Assembly: GCA_902489145.1 (NCBI GenBank)
Contig: CABTYV010000012.1
Location: 1-31,582 of the forward strand
DNA length: 31,582 nucleotides
Source of the DNA: an uncultured Tissierellia bacterium
Lineage (GTDB): Bacteria; Bacillota; Clostridia; Tissierellales; Peptoniphilaceae
Direction of reading: 5' to 3'
The notes under the pieces: model-generated
The model's database searches: none
Told to the model about the DNA's origin: nothing
The model's input: only the letters and a program-made list of their open reading frames with translations
Made by a program: the position numbers and the translations under genes
Part shown: in pieces, positions 7,650 to 15,040 of the stretch
Layout: each line of letters starts with the position of its first letter
How positions within the stretch are numbered: the first letter of the stretch is position 1

Positions 7650-9626
7650 TCAATTTTTTGCCGGCTTTGCCTTCGCTTTAGCGACCGCCTCTTTTAGCAT
7701 GGTAAGATAGAGCGGAATCCCGGCCTTTTTCGCATAAAAATGCGTGCCATCGGTTCCCTTATAGATATCCGGATGGGCCTTTGAGATCCCGTTCCAATCG
7801 GCTATGGTGACAAAGGGATAGCCCTGCTCCAGCTCTGGTAACCATTTGGCATACTTTTCAATATCTGACTTCTCCCCACAACCGCGTTCAAAAGGCGTCA
7901 CAAAAATAAGACGGGTCCCTGCCGGAACGGCCTCCACAATTTTTCTCGCTTCCTTCTTAAAATTCGGATAGACATTATTGCCCAGGGCAATTACCACCAG
8001 AGATGGCAGCTTGCCCGACTGAATCCAGCCCTCCAGAATCGCCCGTCCCTGATGCAGGAAGCGAGAGACCTTTCCATCCACACTGGCTTTGGGAAAAACG
8101 CGCTTGATGCTGCGCCCCATACCCAACAGCACGCTGTCTCCTAAGAAGCGGATTTCCTCCTTTTGAGCCGCCTTTATGCGGCCCTGTTCTTGACGCTTGA
8201 GATTCTCTTGGCGGAGAGCTTCTGCGACCAGGTCACGAACCTGGTCGGTTTCTCCTACGACCTGGTCCAGATCCTGCTCGACGGCAGAGGCCCATAGGGT
8301 CTCCTCCAGACTAGTCAGTGCAGGCGCGGAACCCACCTCCGTGATGCTCAAGACCAGGGCGAGTGCGGCAAAAGCCAGGGCCAACATTTTTTGGCTGGCC
8401 CCCGCCAATATCCGTCGCTTTGATCGCTCGCCCAGACAAAAGGGTTCCCAAAACGCCAGGTTAAAGAAAGAAAGGAGCAGCCCCCCTGAGAGGGTCAGGA
8501 CAAAAACCAGCCCCTTGTCCAGACCCGCCTGAGTCAGAAGGACAAAAAGAGGCCAATGGAAAAGATAAAAACCATAAGAATGATCCGATAGCCAGCGAAT
8601 CCATCGTGGTTCCATGCCAGGGAGGCTCATTCCATCTAAAAGACGGGCGACTGCCAGCAAAAGGGCGGAAAGGATTGCGATGACAAAAAAGCCCACTCGG
8701 TAGGTTGCCTTGCGCTCGTAGGTGAACAGAAAACAGAGCCCTAAAAAAGCCAGCAGGGCCAGGGAAAAAATCAGCCAGAGAAGCCGGACATGGGACCGAA
8801 GGGCTCTTTTCTCATTTTTTGGCCCCGATTCTACGCCAAAGAGGACCGCCAGGGCACTCCCCATAAAAAAGGGGCTCATCCGGGTGAAATCAGAAAAATA
8901 AAGTACTGCCGTGGGTTTCCCTAAGAAAGATCCTCCCAGCATGAGCAGAAGGGGGAGGATGCTTAGCACCAGCGAAATTTCCAGGATTTGGGTCTTCAGC
9001 CTTTGCAGGGCATGAAGGGAATAAGAGGCCGTCTCCCGTTCTGATAGCGCACTGCCCTCCTGCCTTCTTTTTTTATCATGTACTTCAAAAAAGCGGCGGC
9101 GGAGCAGGACCAAAAGAGCGCCCCATAGGAGGTAAAAATGCATTTCAATGGCCAGGGTCCAGGTGTGCACATACAAGTGCGGGATAAACTGGGCCTCATA
9201 GGACCCACCGCTCAAGATCTCATACCAGTTGGTCATAAAGCCAAGGGCGCCCGCTAGCTGACGTCCGTAATCGACCCGTAGATCGCTTCCTAAAAAGACC
9301 AGCCCGATTGCGCTGATCCCGATCATGAGCAAAAGAGCGGGATAAAGCCGCCGGATCCGCTTCCAAAGGAAGTCCCCATAGGAGCGTGGCGTTTGACTCT
9401 TGCTCAGATGGGCAATAAATTGTCCGGTGATGAGATAGCCGGAAAGTGCAAAGAAAAGCTCCACACCAAAAAAACCTGCCGGAAGGCGGTCCGGAAAAAG
9501 ATGATAGAAAAAAACCAATAGAAAGGCGAACACCCGGAGGCTGTCAAACCATTGGATGTGATGGGCTCTTGCCGTCCTCAGATCTACGGCCCCTCCGGAT
9601 TTTCTTATTGTGCTTCTTTCACCCAT
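7650..9626 (-). CDS. OatA-like peptidoglycan/polysaccharide O-acetyltransferase (acyltransferase_3 plus SGNH)
   Basis: This 658-aa membrane protein has two parts. The first 400 or so residues are an acyltransferase_3 domain (PF01757) with about ten membrane helices, WFDSLRVFAFLLVFFYHLFP near the start (H42 the likely catalytic histidine) and GFFGVELFFALSGY. After a charged extracytoplasmic linker, about 490-650 is an SGNH hydrolase-like domain: GDS (S498), GNN (about 549-551) and DGTH (D626, H629). This is the OatA layout: the membrane part carries acetyl groups outward and the SGNH domain transfers them to sugar hydroxyls, giving lysozyme resistance when the target is MurNAc. The true acceptor is unknown. 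ATG 9626 follows AAAGGAG, and its first 22 bp overlap the MORN gene. Confidence 0.88.
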   Translation of the reverse strand: MGERSTIRKSGGAVDLRTARAHHIQWFDSLRVFAFLLVFFYHLFPDRLPAGFFGVELFFALSGYLITGQFIAHLSKSQTPRSYGDFLWKRIRRLYPALLLMIGISAIGLVFLGSDLRVDYGRQLAGALGFMTNWYEILSGGSYEAQFIPHLYVHTWTLAIEMHFYLLWGALLVLLRRRFFEVHDKKRRQEGSALSERETASYSLHALQRLKTQILEISLVLSILPLLLMLGGSFLGKPTAVLYFSDFTRMSPFFMGSALAVLFGVESGPKNEKRALRSHVRLLWLIFSLALLAFLGLCFLFTYERKATYRVGFFVIAILSALLLAVARLLDGMSLPGMEPRWIRWLSDHSYGFYLFHWPLFVLLTQAGLDKGLVFVLTLSGGLLLSFFNLAFWEPFCLGERSKRRILAGASQKMLALAFAALALVLSITEVGSAPALTSLEETLWASAVEQDLDQVVGETDQVRDLVAEALRQENLKRQEQGRIKAAQKEEIRFLGDSVLLGMGRSIKRVFPKASVDGKVSRFLHQGRAILEGWIQSGKLPSLVVIALGNNVYPNFKKEARKIVEAVPAGTRLIFVTPFERGCGEKSDIEKYAKWLPELEQGYPFVTIADWNGISKAHPDIYKGTDGTHFYAKKAGIPLYLTMLKEAVAKAKAKPAKN

Positions 9627-10009
9627 TGACCTGCTCCTTTACGCACAAACCAGCCCTGATCCTTCAGAAAAAAACGTCCTTCCTTCAGAGCGCCGCCTTG
9701 AAAAACCCCTTCCACATAGGATCCGTCTGGAAAGGTAATTTTTCCGGGCCCTTCAAAACGACCCGCCTTCCATTTCCCCTCGTAAAAAGGAGCCTGGCCC
9801 GTTTCCTTGCCAGAAATCCTCCCGGTCCCGTCTTTTTGAGGCAGAAAAAGTTGACCTTGAATTTCCAACTGATCCGCGAGCTGGTAATGCGAATAGGTTT
9901 GCGCCTTTTTCGGACGGATCGCAATCAATGCGAAAACGATCAAGAGACCATAGATGAAAAGGCGAAGGGGATGAAGGGAGCCTGGAAGCTGCCATTTTTT
10001 TGTTTGCAT
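9605..10009 (-). CDS. Membrane-anchored MORN-repeat protein
   Basis: 134 aa from ATG 10009, which has GAGGTG before it; an upstream in-frame start (10054) would overlap the previous gene and lacks a better site. Residues 15-31 (LRLFIYGLLIVFALIAI) are one membrane segment. The rest is outside by the positive-inside rule and contains a MORN repeat at about 76-103 (YEGKWKAGRFEGPGKITF, then DGSYVEGVF), with a weaker continuation after it. MORN repeats are beta-hairpins that act as binding or spacing modules; none predicts an enzyme. It lies 11 bp after the metallophosphoesterase and overlaps the acyltransferase by 22 bp, suggesting a joint role at the cell envelope. The specific function is not known. 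Confidence 0.7.
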   Translation of the reverse strand: MQTKKWQLPGSLHPLRLFIYGLLIVFALIAIRPKKAQTYSHYQLADQLEIQGQLFLPQKDGTGRISGKETGQAPFYEGKWKAGRFEGPGKITFPDGSYVEGVFQGGALKEGRFFLKDQGWFVRKGAGQWVKEAQ

Positions 10010-10020
10010 AAGCACCTCGC

Positions 10021-10956
10021 TTAGTGAATGGATTTGGATTCCAGATGAATCCAAACCAACTCCATGGGGTTAAAGAGCCGGAAAGGAAGGCCAGAATTGC
10101 CCAGACCGGCCGATAGGATCAGGGTGTGGAGACCCTGCTCAAACTGGCCCCGGTCATAGAAGGGGAAGAGGGAAAAATCCGGAGAAAATACACCGCCCAA
10201 AAAGGGCAATCGCAGACCGCCCCCGTGCATGTGACCAGAAATGGTGAGATCCGCCCCCCAGGCTTGATAGGCGGGCCAATAGAGGGGGTTGTGGGCCAGA
10301 AGAATCTGGTAATACTCCGGATCGTAAGCCGGCAGATGGGTCTGAATATCCCCAGCTGGGCCTTCCTCCCGATTGGCGTAAAAACGCAGGTCCTCCTGAA
10401 AACCCGCCAACTGGATCCGGCCCCCATTGTGCAAAACAGGCAGGTTGCGGTGAGTAAGATCGAGGATTCCGGCTGCCTGCAGCTGATCTGTAAGCCACTG
10501 GCCCTCGCCCTTTTTTTCCAGCAGGAGCTCGTGATTGCCCAGAATATAGTAAGTCGGTTTTCGCTCCTTGAGCGCCTTTAAAAAAAGACCCATATTCTTT
10601 TTTTCCTGATTGCTGTATCGATGCCCATAGGAGATCAAATCACCCGTTAGCACAATGAGATCGGCCTCCCCCTGGTCGATATGGGCTAAAAGCTTTTTTC
10701 CGCCTTCTTTTAGAAAATGGCCATGAAGATCTGAAATCTGGCAAATCGTATACCCATTAAAGGCGTTGGGGAGATGGGGAGATGATACCGTATAGGTCTG
10801 ATCTCGAAAGCTTTGATTCGACTGATAATAGGAAAGAAGAAGGAGCGATAGGAGCATCGCCAGAAGACCAAAAAGAATCCATTTCTTCTTCTGGTCAAGA
10901 AAAGTCAGCCAATCGCGCTCCTCTGCTCTTCTTCGACGGTTTGGATAGGCCTGCAT
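10021..10956 (-). CDS. Membrane-anchored calcineurin-like metallophosphoesterase (YkuE-like)
   Basis: 311 aa. Residues about 26-44 form one membrane segment after a basic N-terminus (NRRRR), placing the catalytic part outside. The metal-binding motifs are complete: DLHG (D76, H78), GDL (D106), GNHE (N141, H142), AHNP (H222) and GHMHGG (H242, H244). The layout resembles the YkuE/YaeI family, some of which hydrolyse lipid- or nucleotide-linked phosphates; the substrate here is not evident. ATG 10956 follows GGAAGGGG. It heads the minus-strand run with MORN, O-acetyltransferase, pdp and cdd. A TATACT box at 10991-10996 (minus) could be its -10, but without a good -35. Confidence 0.87.
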   Translation of the reverse strand: MQAYPNRRRRAEERDWLTFLDQKKKWILFGLLAMLLSLLLLSYYQSNQSFRDQTYTVSSPHLPNAFNGYTICQISDLHGHFLKEGGKKLLAHIDQGEADLIVLTGDLISYGHRYSNQEKKNMGLFLKALKERKPTYYILGNHELLLEKKGEGQWLTDQLQAAGILDLTHRNLPVLHNGGRIQLAGFQEDLRFYANREEGPAGDIQTHLPAYDPEYYQILLAHNPLYWPAYQAWGADLTISGHMHGGGLRLPFLGGVFSPDFSLFPFYDRGQFEQGLHTLILSAGLGNSGLPFRLFNPMELVWIHLESKSIH

Positions 10957-11035
10957 GCTGTTCCCCTTCCATGAAATTTATTTCCTCATCAGTATACCTT
11001 GAAATCTTGAAATCGTCTCGATTCGTCTTCCTTTT

Positions 11036-11044
11036 TGATATGAT
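11036..11044 (+). promoter_or_regulatory. Extended -10 promoter for the radical SAM gene
   Basis: TGATATGAT, a TGn extended -10, lies 37 bp before the chosen ATG 11082, with no good -35 at 16-18 bp. The same nonamer occurs at 26458-26466 and a near copy (TGATATAAT) serves pepT, which supports use of this promoter type. The position also argues against the upstream in-frame starts. Confidence 0.5.
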
Positions 11045-11081
11045 AAAAGAGCATCAAATCCCAAAGAGAAAGAAGGCACGC

Positions 11082-11948
11082 ATGGAATATTACGGTAAAC
11101 TTTTTCGCCCGCCCTCGGAAGCACGTTCTTTGATCATCCAAGTGACCATCGGCTGTGCACAAAACACCTGCACCTTTTGTTCGATGTACAAGGAGGACCA
11201 CTTTTCTATCCGGCCCCAGGCCGATATTTTACGAGACCTGCAGGAGATGGCCCGTCCCTACCACGGCATTCGAAAGCTCTTTTTGGCCGATGGCGATGCG
11301 TTGGTGGTCCCCACCGACCGACTTTTAGCCATTATCCATCAGGCTTATGCGCTCTATCCTTTCCTGGAACAGGTCAATGCCTATGCCACGGTCCAGGACA
11401 TCCTGCGCAAATCGGATCAGGAACTGGCGGACCTAAAAAAAGCCGGCCTGGACCTGCTTTATATCGGACTGGAATCGGGCGATGATGAAATCCTTAAAAA
11501 AATCCACAAGCCCATGACCCAGGCTCAGTATATTGAAGCCCTAAAAAAGGCGAAAAAAGCAGGACTTAGAACCTCCGTCACCATGATTTTAGGGCTGGGG
11601 GAAAAGGATCATTCAAAGCAGCACATTCAGGGCTGCGTCCAGGCGATCACTGCCTCTCGCCCTGATTTTCTGGCCTTTTTGAGCCTCCACCTCCAACCAG
11701 GCGCCCCCCTTTACGAGGCAGTCCGATCCGGTCAATTTTATGAAATCAATGACGAAGAAAAAATGGCCGAAATGCGGAGCTTCCTCTCGCAAGTGGATAG
11801 TCCCGGCACGGTTTTTCGTTCCAACCATGCCTCCAACCCGGTTGCCATCGCCGGCACCCTCAACCAGGACCGAGAAAAAATGCTCCGCCAAATCGACCAG
11901 GCAGTTCGCTATCAGGCCTATCGCCCAGAGGGCTGGCGAAACCTGTAA
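11082..11948 (+). CDS. Radical SAM protein (COG1032-like, CX4CX2C)
   Basis: 288 aa from ATG 11082, which follows AGAAGG and the extended -10. The frame is open further upstream to 10782, but that stretch lies over the opposite-strand phosphoesterase and has no credible ribosome site. The cluster motif is GCAQNTCTFCSMYK (C25, C30, C33), a CX4CX2C spacing found in a small clostridial branch of COG1032/Elp3-like proteins. LFLADGDALV and YIGLESGDDEILKKI follow, as in Elp3/MiaB-type cores. There is no B12-binding, TRAM or SPASM domain. The reaction is unknown. It stands alone between the phosphoesterase (divergent) and csoR (convergent), so the neighbours give no clue. Confidence 0.8.
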   Translation: MEYYGKLFRPPSEARSLIIQVTIGCAQNTCTFCSMYKEDHFSIRPQADILRDLQEMARPYHGIRKLFLADGDALVVPTDRLLAIIHQAYALYPFLEQVNAYATVQDILRKSDQELADLKKAGLDLLYIGLESGDDEILKKIHKPMTQAQYIEALKKAKKAGLRTSVTMILGLGEKDHSKQHIQGCVQAITASRPDFLAFLSLHLQPGAPLYEAVRSGQFYEINDEEKMAEMRSFLSQVDSPGTVFRSNHASNPVAIAGTLNQDREKMLRQIDQAVRYQAYRPEGWRNL

Positions 11949-11970
11949 ATTTTCAAAAATGATGTGCTTT

Positions 11971-12240
11971 CTAGCGACTGAGCTTTTGCAGGAGCTGGTT
12001 GATCTCCTTCAATTTTTCCTCTGCCGCCTCCGGCCCCTCCGCCATTGCCTCCTTGAGACAGTTGTCCAGGTGAGCGGATAAGACCAGCCGGTTGACCTCC
12101 TTTAAGGACTGGAGACAGGCGAGGATTTGATTTGAAATCTCCAGACAGTAGCGATCTTCCTCTACCATACCGATTAAGCCCCCGACCTGACCCTGAATAA
12201 TTTTCAGGCGCCGGAGCACCTGCTGGTGATTAGCTTTCAT
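11971..12240 (-). CDS. csoR: CsoR-family copper-sensing repressor
   Basis: This 89-aa product is an all-helical CsoR/RcnR (DUF156) repressor. Its Cu(I) ligands fit the C-H-C pattern: C32 in EDRYC, H57 and C61 in HLDNC. RRLKIIQGQVGGLIGM matches the conserved first helix. Apo-CsoR binds GC-rich inverted repeats and lets go on Cu(I) binding. I chose ATG 12240, which matches family length and has GAGG before it. It overlaps the last 11 bp of copA, so it is the distal, coupled gene of the copper operon. Its likely site is the palindrome at 15006-15024 in the copA promoter, which would make the operon self-regulated. Confidence 0.92.
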   Translation of the reverse strand: MKANHQQVLRRLKIIQGQVGGLIGMVEEDRYCLEISNQILACLQSLKEVNRLVLSAHLDNCLKEAMAEGPEAAEEKLKEINQLLQKLSR

Positions 12241-12451
12241 GAGACGCCTCGATCGAGACGACCTCATAGCCCGCTTCCTCCACTTTTTGGATCAGTGTCT
12301 CATCTGATACGGACTTGCTCAGGTGAAGCTTAGCGATGCCTTGAGCCTGGTCAACCTCGGCTCCTACCCCCTCCAGACTATTGAGCGCTTCTGCTACCCG
12401 CGCCTGACAATGAGCGCACATCATCCCCTTGATCTTCATTATTTTTTCCAT
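12230..12451 (-). CDS. copZ: In-frame internal copper chaperone start within copA
   Basis: A perfect AGGAGG (minus strand, 12462-12457) precedes tandem ATGs at 12454 and 12451 inside the copA frame. Initiation at 12451 (5-bp spacing) gives a 73-aa protein with MKIKGMMCAHC, the size and motif of a free CopZ chaperone, which carries Cu(I) to CopA and CsoR. The cell may therefore make both a CopA-CopZ fusion and separate CopZ from one frame. Alternatively this is simply copZ with its upstream stop codon lost: the linker before it is rich in K/E/N and reads like translated spacer. The site and domain are seen directly; expression of the short form is inference. The products share amino acids 844-916 of CopA. 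Confidence 0.65.
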   Translation of the reverse strand: MEKIMKIKGMMCAHCQARVAEALNSLEGVGAEVDQAQGIAKLHLSKSVSDETLIQKVEEAGYEVVSIEASHES

Positions 12452-14980
12452 CATTTCCTCCTTTTTCTCGGTTCGTTTTTCGTCCTTCTCTCCATTATTT
12501 TGTTTCTTTTTATGGAATCCTTCCTCCGGTGCCTTTAAAGACTTAATTTGAAGAAGCGTCGCGGCTCCTGCGCTCCGCTGTCTCTGATGTGTGCTAGCCA
12601 CTTTTTTACTGATCTTCAAATGCAGCGCATTGCTTACCACAAACAGGGACGATAGGGACATGGCAAAAGCCCCGATCATGGGATGCAGGGTCCAGCCAAA
12701 GAACGGATAGAAAGCCCCTGCGGCCAGGGGAATGCAGATCGCGTTATAAAAAAAGGCCCAGAAGAGATTCTGTTTAATTTTTTGAACGGTCCTTTTCGAT
12801 AAATCATAGGCTGATACGACATCCCAGGGATTGGACCGGACGAGAATCAGATCGGCTGACTCCATCGCCACATCAGTGCCTGCGCCAATGGCCAGGCCAA
12901 CGTCAGCGCGGCTGAGGGCCGGCGCGTCATTGATCCCATCGCCTACCATAGCGGTTTGCAAGCCCTGCGCCTTTAAATCACGAAGCACCTGCTCCTTCTC
13001 CTGAGGCAGCAGGTCCGCTTTAAAATGATCCAGGGGCAATTGCCGGGCCAGCGCCTCGGCCGTATGTTGATTGTCTCCCGTAACCATCCAGGTTTGAAGA
13101 CCTCGCTCTTTCAAAGCTGCCAGGGCTTTTGCACTATCCTCCTGAAGCAGATCTGCTGCGGCCAAAAGACCCAGGACCTTTTTTTCGGCCGCTACGAACA
13201 TCGGAGTCTTGCCCTCCTCCGCCAGGCGTTGGGCTTCCTGAGACAGGAAGGCGGAAAGCATCACCCCCGCCTCCTTCATCAGCGCCTCATTGCCCACCCG
13301 GCAGAGTGAATGAGCGGGTAACGCATCCCCAACCGCTGTGCGCAGGCGAGCACGAATCCCCCGACCGGTCAAAGCCTGAAAATCATCGACCTCCGGAAGC
13401 GAGAGCGCCCGCTCCTGCGCCGCCTGTACAATCGCACTGGCCAGAGGCTGCTCGGATCCCGCTTCGAGGGCAGCCGCAAGCGCGAGCAGCTGGTCAGCGG
13501 AAAGCGCAGGAGCCGATGAATCAAGCGGTGTGACCGGACACAGATCCGTTAAAACAGGACTCCCCTGCGTCAAGGTCCCCGTTTTGTCAAAAAGAATCGC
13601 ATCCACCGACTGGAGGCGCTCCAGGGCCTCAGGCTTCTGAATCAAGAGCCCTTGCTCCGCCCCCTTGCCGGTGGCAACCATCACCACGACCGGGGTGGCC
13701 AGGCCCAAGGCGCAGGGGCAGGAAATGACTAAAACGGAGATGGCGTTGCGCAGGGCGAACTCCAACTGGGCCCCACTGCCCAGCCAAACCAGAAAGGTAA
13801 CCAGGCTGATGCCCATGACCAGAGGTACAAAAATCCCCGCAATCCGATCGGCCAGAGACTGGAGGGGCACCTTGCCCGCATTCGCCTCTTCCACGAGGTC
13901 AATGATTTTTGCCAGGGTGGTATCTGCACCAATCGCCGTTACCTCAAAGAAAAAGCTCCCTGTCTTGTTGACGGTCGCGCCCGTTACGGGATCGCCCGGA
14001 CCCTTTTGAACGGGAAGAGACTCGCCCGTGATCGCCGACTCATCGACCGTACTCTCCCCCGTCTGAACCCGACCATCCAGGGGAATGTGCTCCCCCGGCC
14101 GGACCCGCACCAGATCGCCCACCTGGATCGTCTCAATTGGCACCTCTTCCTCAATGCCATCATGCACCAGACAGACATGGCTGGGTTTTAAAGCGATAAG
14201 GGCCTGGAGGGCATCAGTCGTTTTCATTTTAGAACGAAGCTCCAAATACTTCCCCAGGCTGATGAGTGTAAAAATCATCGCCGCGGACTCAAAATAGAGA
14301 TCCGATCGGTAATGCGCTACCAGCCCCAACCGACCAAAGCCCAACCCATAGGCGATCCGGTATAGAGCAACCAGGCCATAGACAAAAGAAGCACTGGCCC
14401 CGATGGCAATCAAGCTATCCATATTGGGTTGCCGCCGCCAAAGGGCGGAAAAGCCATGGATAAAATATACTCGGTTCACAATCAATATCGGCAGCGTAAG
14501 CAGCATTTGGGTCAGGGCGAAGGCCATCGCCCCCTGATTGCCCCTCATCCATACGGGCAAGGGCGAGCCGATCATGGCCCCCATGGTGAAATACATCAGC
14601 ATCAGCAGAAAGGGCACAGAAATCAAAAGACGCTTTTTGATCTCATCGGCCTGCTGTTCAAATACATCCGTCTCTTCAGACGATTCTTTATCTGCTGCTT
14701 GGGCCCTATCTGGCGAGCGGCGGAGCCTCGCCTCATAGCCGGCCGCCTCTACCGCTTTTTGGATGGCTTTTTCGTCCACCTGTTGGGGGGCAAAAAGGAC
14801 ATCCATCCGGTTGGTTAAAAGGCTGACGCTCACCTCCTTCACTCCATCGAGTTTTGCGACCGCTTTTTCAACGGCAGCCTGACAGGCAGCACAGGTCATA
14901 CCCGTGACTGTAAAAATTTCTTTTGAAAAAGCAGGGTCTTTTTCGTCCCTGTCCCTTCTTTTTTCTTCATATTGACGCAT
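12230..14980 (-). CDS. copA: Cu(I)-exporting P1B-type ATPase with C-terminal CopZ-like domain
   Basis: A 916-aa copper pump. An N-terminal HMA domain carries GMTCAAC (C30, C33). Then come the membrane helices, TGES (318-321) in the actuator domain, the CPC metal site (C421, C423), the phosphorylation motif DKTGT (D465) and GDGINDAP. Unusually, after the last helix (about 790) there is a charged linker of about 50 residues (KKKQNNGEKDEKRTEKKEE) and a second HMA domain with MMCAHC (C855, C858). That region has its own internal AGGAGG and ATG, listed separately. ATG 14980 follows AAAGGAG; the GTG at 14995 lies at the predicted transcript start, so I rejected it. The CsoR-controlled promoter is just upstream; csoR overlaps the end. 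Confidence 0.93.
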   Translation of the reverse strand: MRQYEEKRRDRDEKDPAFSKEIFTVTGMTCAACQAAVEKAVAKLDGVKEVSVSLLTNRMDVLFAPQQVDEKAIQKAVEAAGYEARLRRSPDRAQAADKESSEETDVFEQQADEIKKRLLISVPFLLMLMYFTMGAMIGSPLPVWMRGNQGAMAFALTQMLLTLPILIVNRVYFIHGFSALWRRQPNMDSLIAIGASASFVYGLVALYRIAYGLGFGRLGLVAHYRSDLYFESAAMIFTLISLGKYLELRSKMKTTDALQALIALKPSHVCLVHDGIEEEVPIETIQVGDLVRVRPGEHIPLDGRVQTGESTVDESAITGESLPVQKGPGDPVTGATVNKTGSFFFEVTAIGADTTLAKIIDLVEEANAGKVPLQSLADRIAGIFVPLVMGISLVTFLVWLGSGAQLEFALRNAISVLVISCPCALGLATPVVVMVATGKGAEQGLLIQKPEALERLQSVDAILFDKTGTLTQGSPVLTDLCPVTPLDSSAPALSADQLLALAAALEAGSEQPLASAIVQAAQERALSLPEVDDFQALTGRGIRARLRTAVGDALPAHSLCRVGNEALMKEAGVMLSAFLSQEAQRLAEEGKTPMFVAAEKKVLGLLAAADLLQEDSAKALAALKERGLQTWMVTGDNQHTAEALARQLPLDHFKADLLPQEKEQVLRDLKAQGLQTAMVGDGINDAPALSRADVGLAIGAGTDVAMESADLILVRSNPWDVVSAYDLSKRTVQKIKQNLFWAFFYNAICIPLAAGAFYPFFGWTLHPMIGAFAMSLSSLFVVSNALHLKISKKVASTHQRQRSAGAATLLQIKSLKAPEEGFHKKKQNNGEKDEKRTEKKEEMMEKIMKIKGMMCAHCQARVAEALNSLEGVGAEVDQAQGIAKLHLSKSVSDETLIQKVEEAGYEVVSIEASHES

Positions 14981-15001
14981 AATCGCTCCTTTCACACCTT
15001 G

Positions 15002-15030
15002 ATTATATACCCCTGGGGGGTATACGAAAA
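15002..15030 (-). promoter_or_regulatory. copA promoter with CsoR operator
   Basis: TATACCCC-tgg-GGGGTATA (15006-15024) is a near-perfect inverted repeat of the C-rich/G-rich type bound by CsoR. On the minus strand, TATAAT (15007-15002) is the -10, and a weak TTTTCG (15030-15025) is a -35 at 17 bp. The operator fills the spacer exactly, so bound repressor would block RNA polymerase. The leader is only about 15 nt. The stop codon of the upstream ATPase gene is 10 bp away. Confidence 0.85.
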
Positions 15031-15040
15031 GAGCCTATGA

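Noticed and set aside
10782..11081. N-terminal extension of the radical SAM frame
   Set aside because: It overlaps the divergent phosphoesterase and its leader, has no ribosome site, and the extended -10 at 11036 lies inside it.
13129..13533. 134-aa proline-rich + strand frame inside copA
   Set aside because: Mirror of the copA ATP-binding region; composition is that of reverse-strand translation.
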